Below are positions 63,443 through 64,000 of a DNA stretch of 64,000 bases, piece by piece (position 1 is the first letter of the stretch; the number at the start of each line of letters is the position of its first letter). A model generated the notes under the pieces. That model made no database searches. It was not told the DNA's origin and worked only from the letters and a program-made list of their open reading frames with translations. The position numbers were made by a program, and so were the translations under genes. Source of the stretch: Motiliproteus sediminis (lineage in GTDB: Bacteria > Pseudomonadota > Gammaproteobacteria > Pseudomonadales > Balneatricaceae); contig NZ_JAERQK010000006.1 in assembly GCF_017912535.1 (NCBI RefSeq), positions 62,001 through 126,000 on the forward strand. Direction: 5' to 3'.

Positions 63443-64000
<558 letters not shown>

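Overview
The window reads as a chromosomal stretch of a gammaproteobacterium, probably an aquatic or marine, polar-flagellated or piliated relative of the Pseudomonas/Oceanospirillales side of the class. This is inferred from gene order rather than from any marker gene: recX-alaS-lysC-csrA followed by tRNA-Ser(GCU) and tRNA-Arg(ACG), the rimP-nusA-infB-rbfA-truB-rpsO-pnp block, rlmE/ftsH/folP/glmM/tpiA/secG, and hemA-prfA-prmC-moeB facing a TPR lipoprotein-lolB-prs-rplY-pth-ychF block. A PEP-CTERM/exosortase pair (PrsT and one sorted protein), a periplasmic multihaem cytochrome and c-di-GMP proteins give it an environmental, biofilm-forming character. No rRNA, CRISPR array, insertion sequence or prophage was seen.

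Layout. 1-3.7 kb: a chemoreceptor (cut by the window edge) and an EAL-CBS-GGDEF protein. 3.8-4.6 kb: a 163-bp tandem repeat, three tRNA-Arg and one tRNA-Ser. 4.6-9.6 kb (minus): recX, alaS, lysC, csrA. 9.7-16.1 kb: avtA; a minus-strand operon of three related DUF2589-like proteins plus a membrane-anchored protein and yciA; a LysE exporter, a YjdF-like membrane protein and an Lrp regulator. 16.2-20.0 kb: prsT and a PEP-CTERM protein with a sigma-54-type promoter. 20.1-35.2 kb (minus): the translation/transcription block pnp to rimP, tRNA-Leu, secG, tpiA, glmM, folP, ftsH, rlmE. 35.3-41.6 kb: yhbY, dapE, small unknown genes, a five-haem cytochrome facing an NHL lipoprotein, greB, four tRNAs. 41.8-46.8 kb: complete branched-chain amino-acid importer livKHMGF. 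46.9-49.3 kb: small unknown gene, thioesterase, ankyrin protein, Dyp peroxidase. 49.5-54.4 kb (minus): luxS, CoA-binding protein, moeB, prmC, prfA, hemA. 54.6-60.8 kb: lipoproteins, prs, rplY, pth, ychF and tRNAs. 61-63.2 kb: a FimX-like degenerate c-di-GMP protein. The right edge cuts fusA.

The best candidate for an undescribed system is the translationally coupled operon at 11.3-13.9 kb: two full-length DUF2589-type proteins, a third shortened relative, and a single-span protein with a cysteine-containing outer domain. Second-tier observations are tRNA-fragment-bearing repeats beside two tRNA loci, loss of ispE from its conserved slot, recX separated from recA, and a sigma-54 promoter on the PEP-CTERM gene. 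All family names come from reading motifs and gene order; no database search was run.
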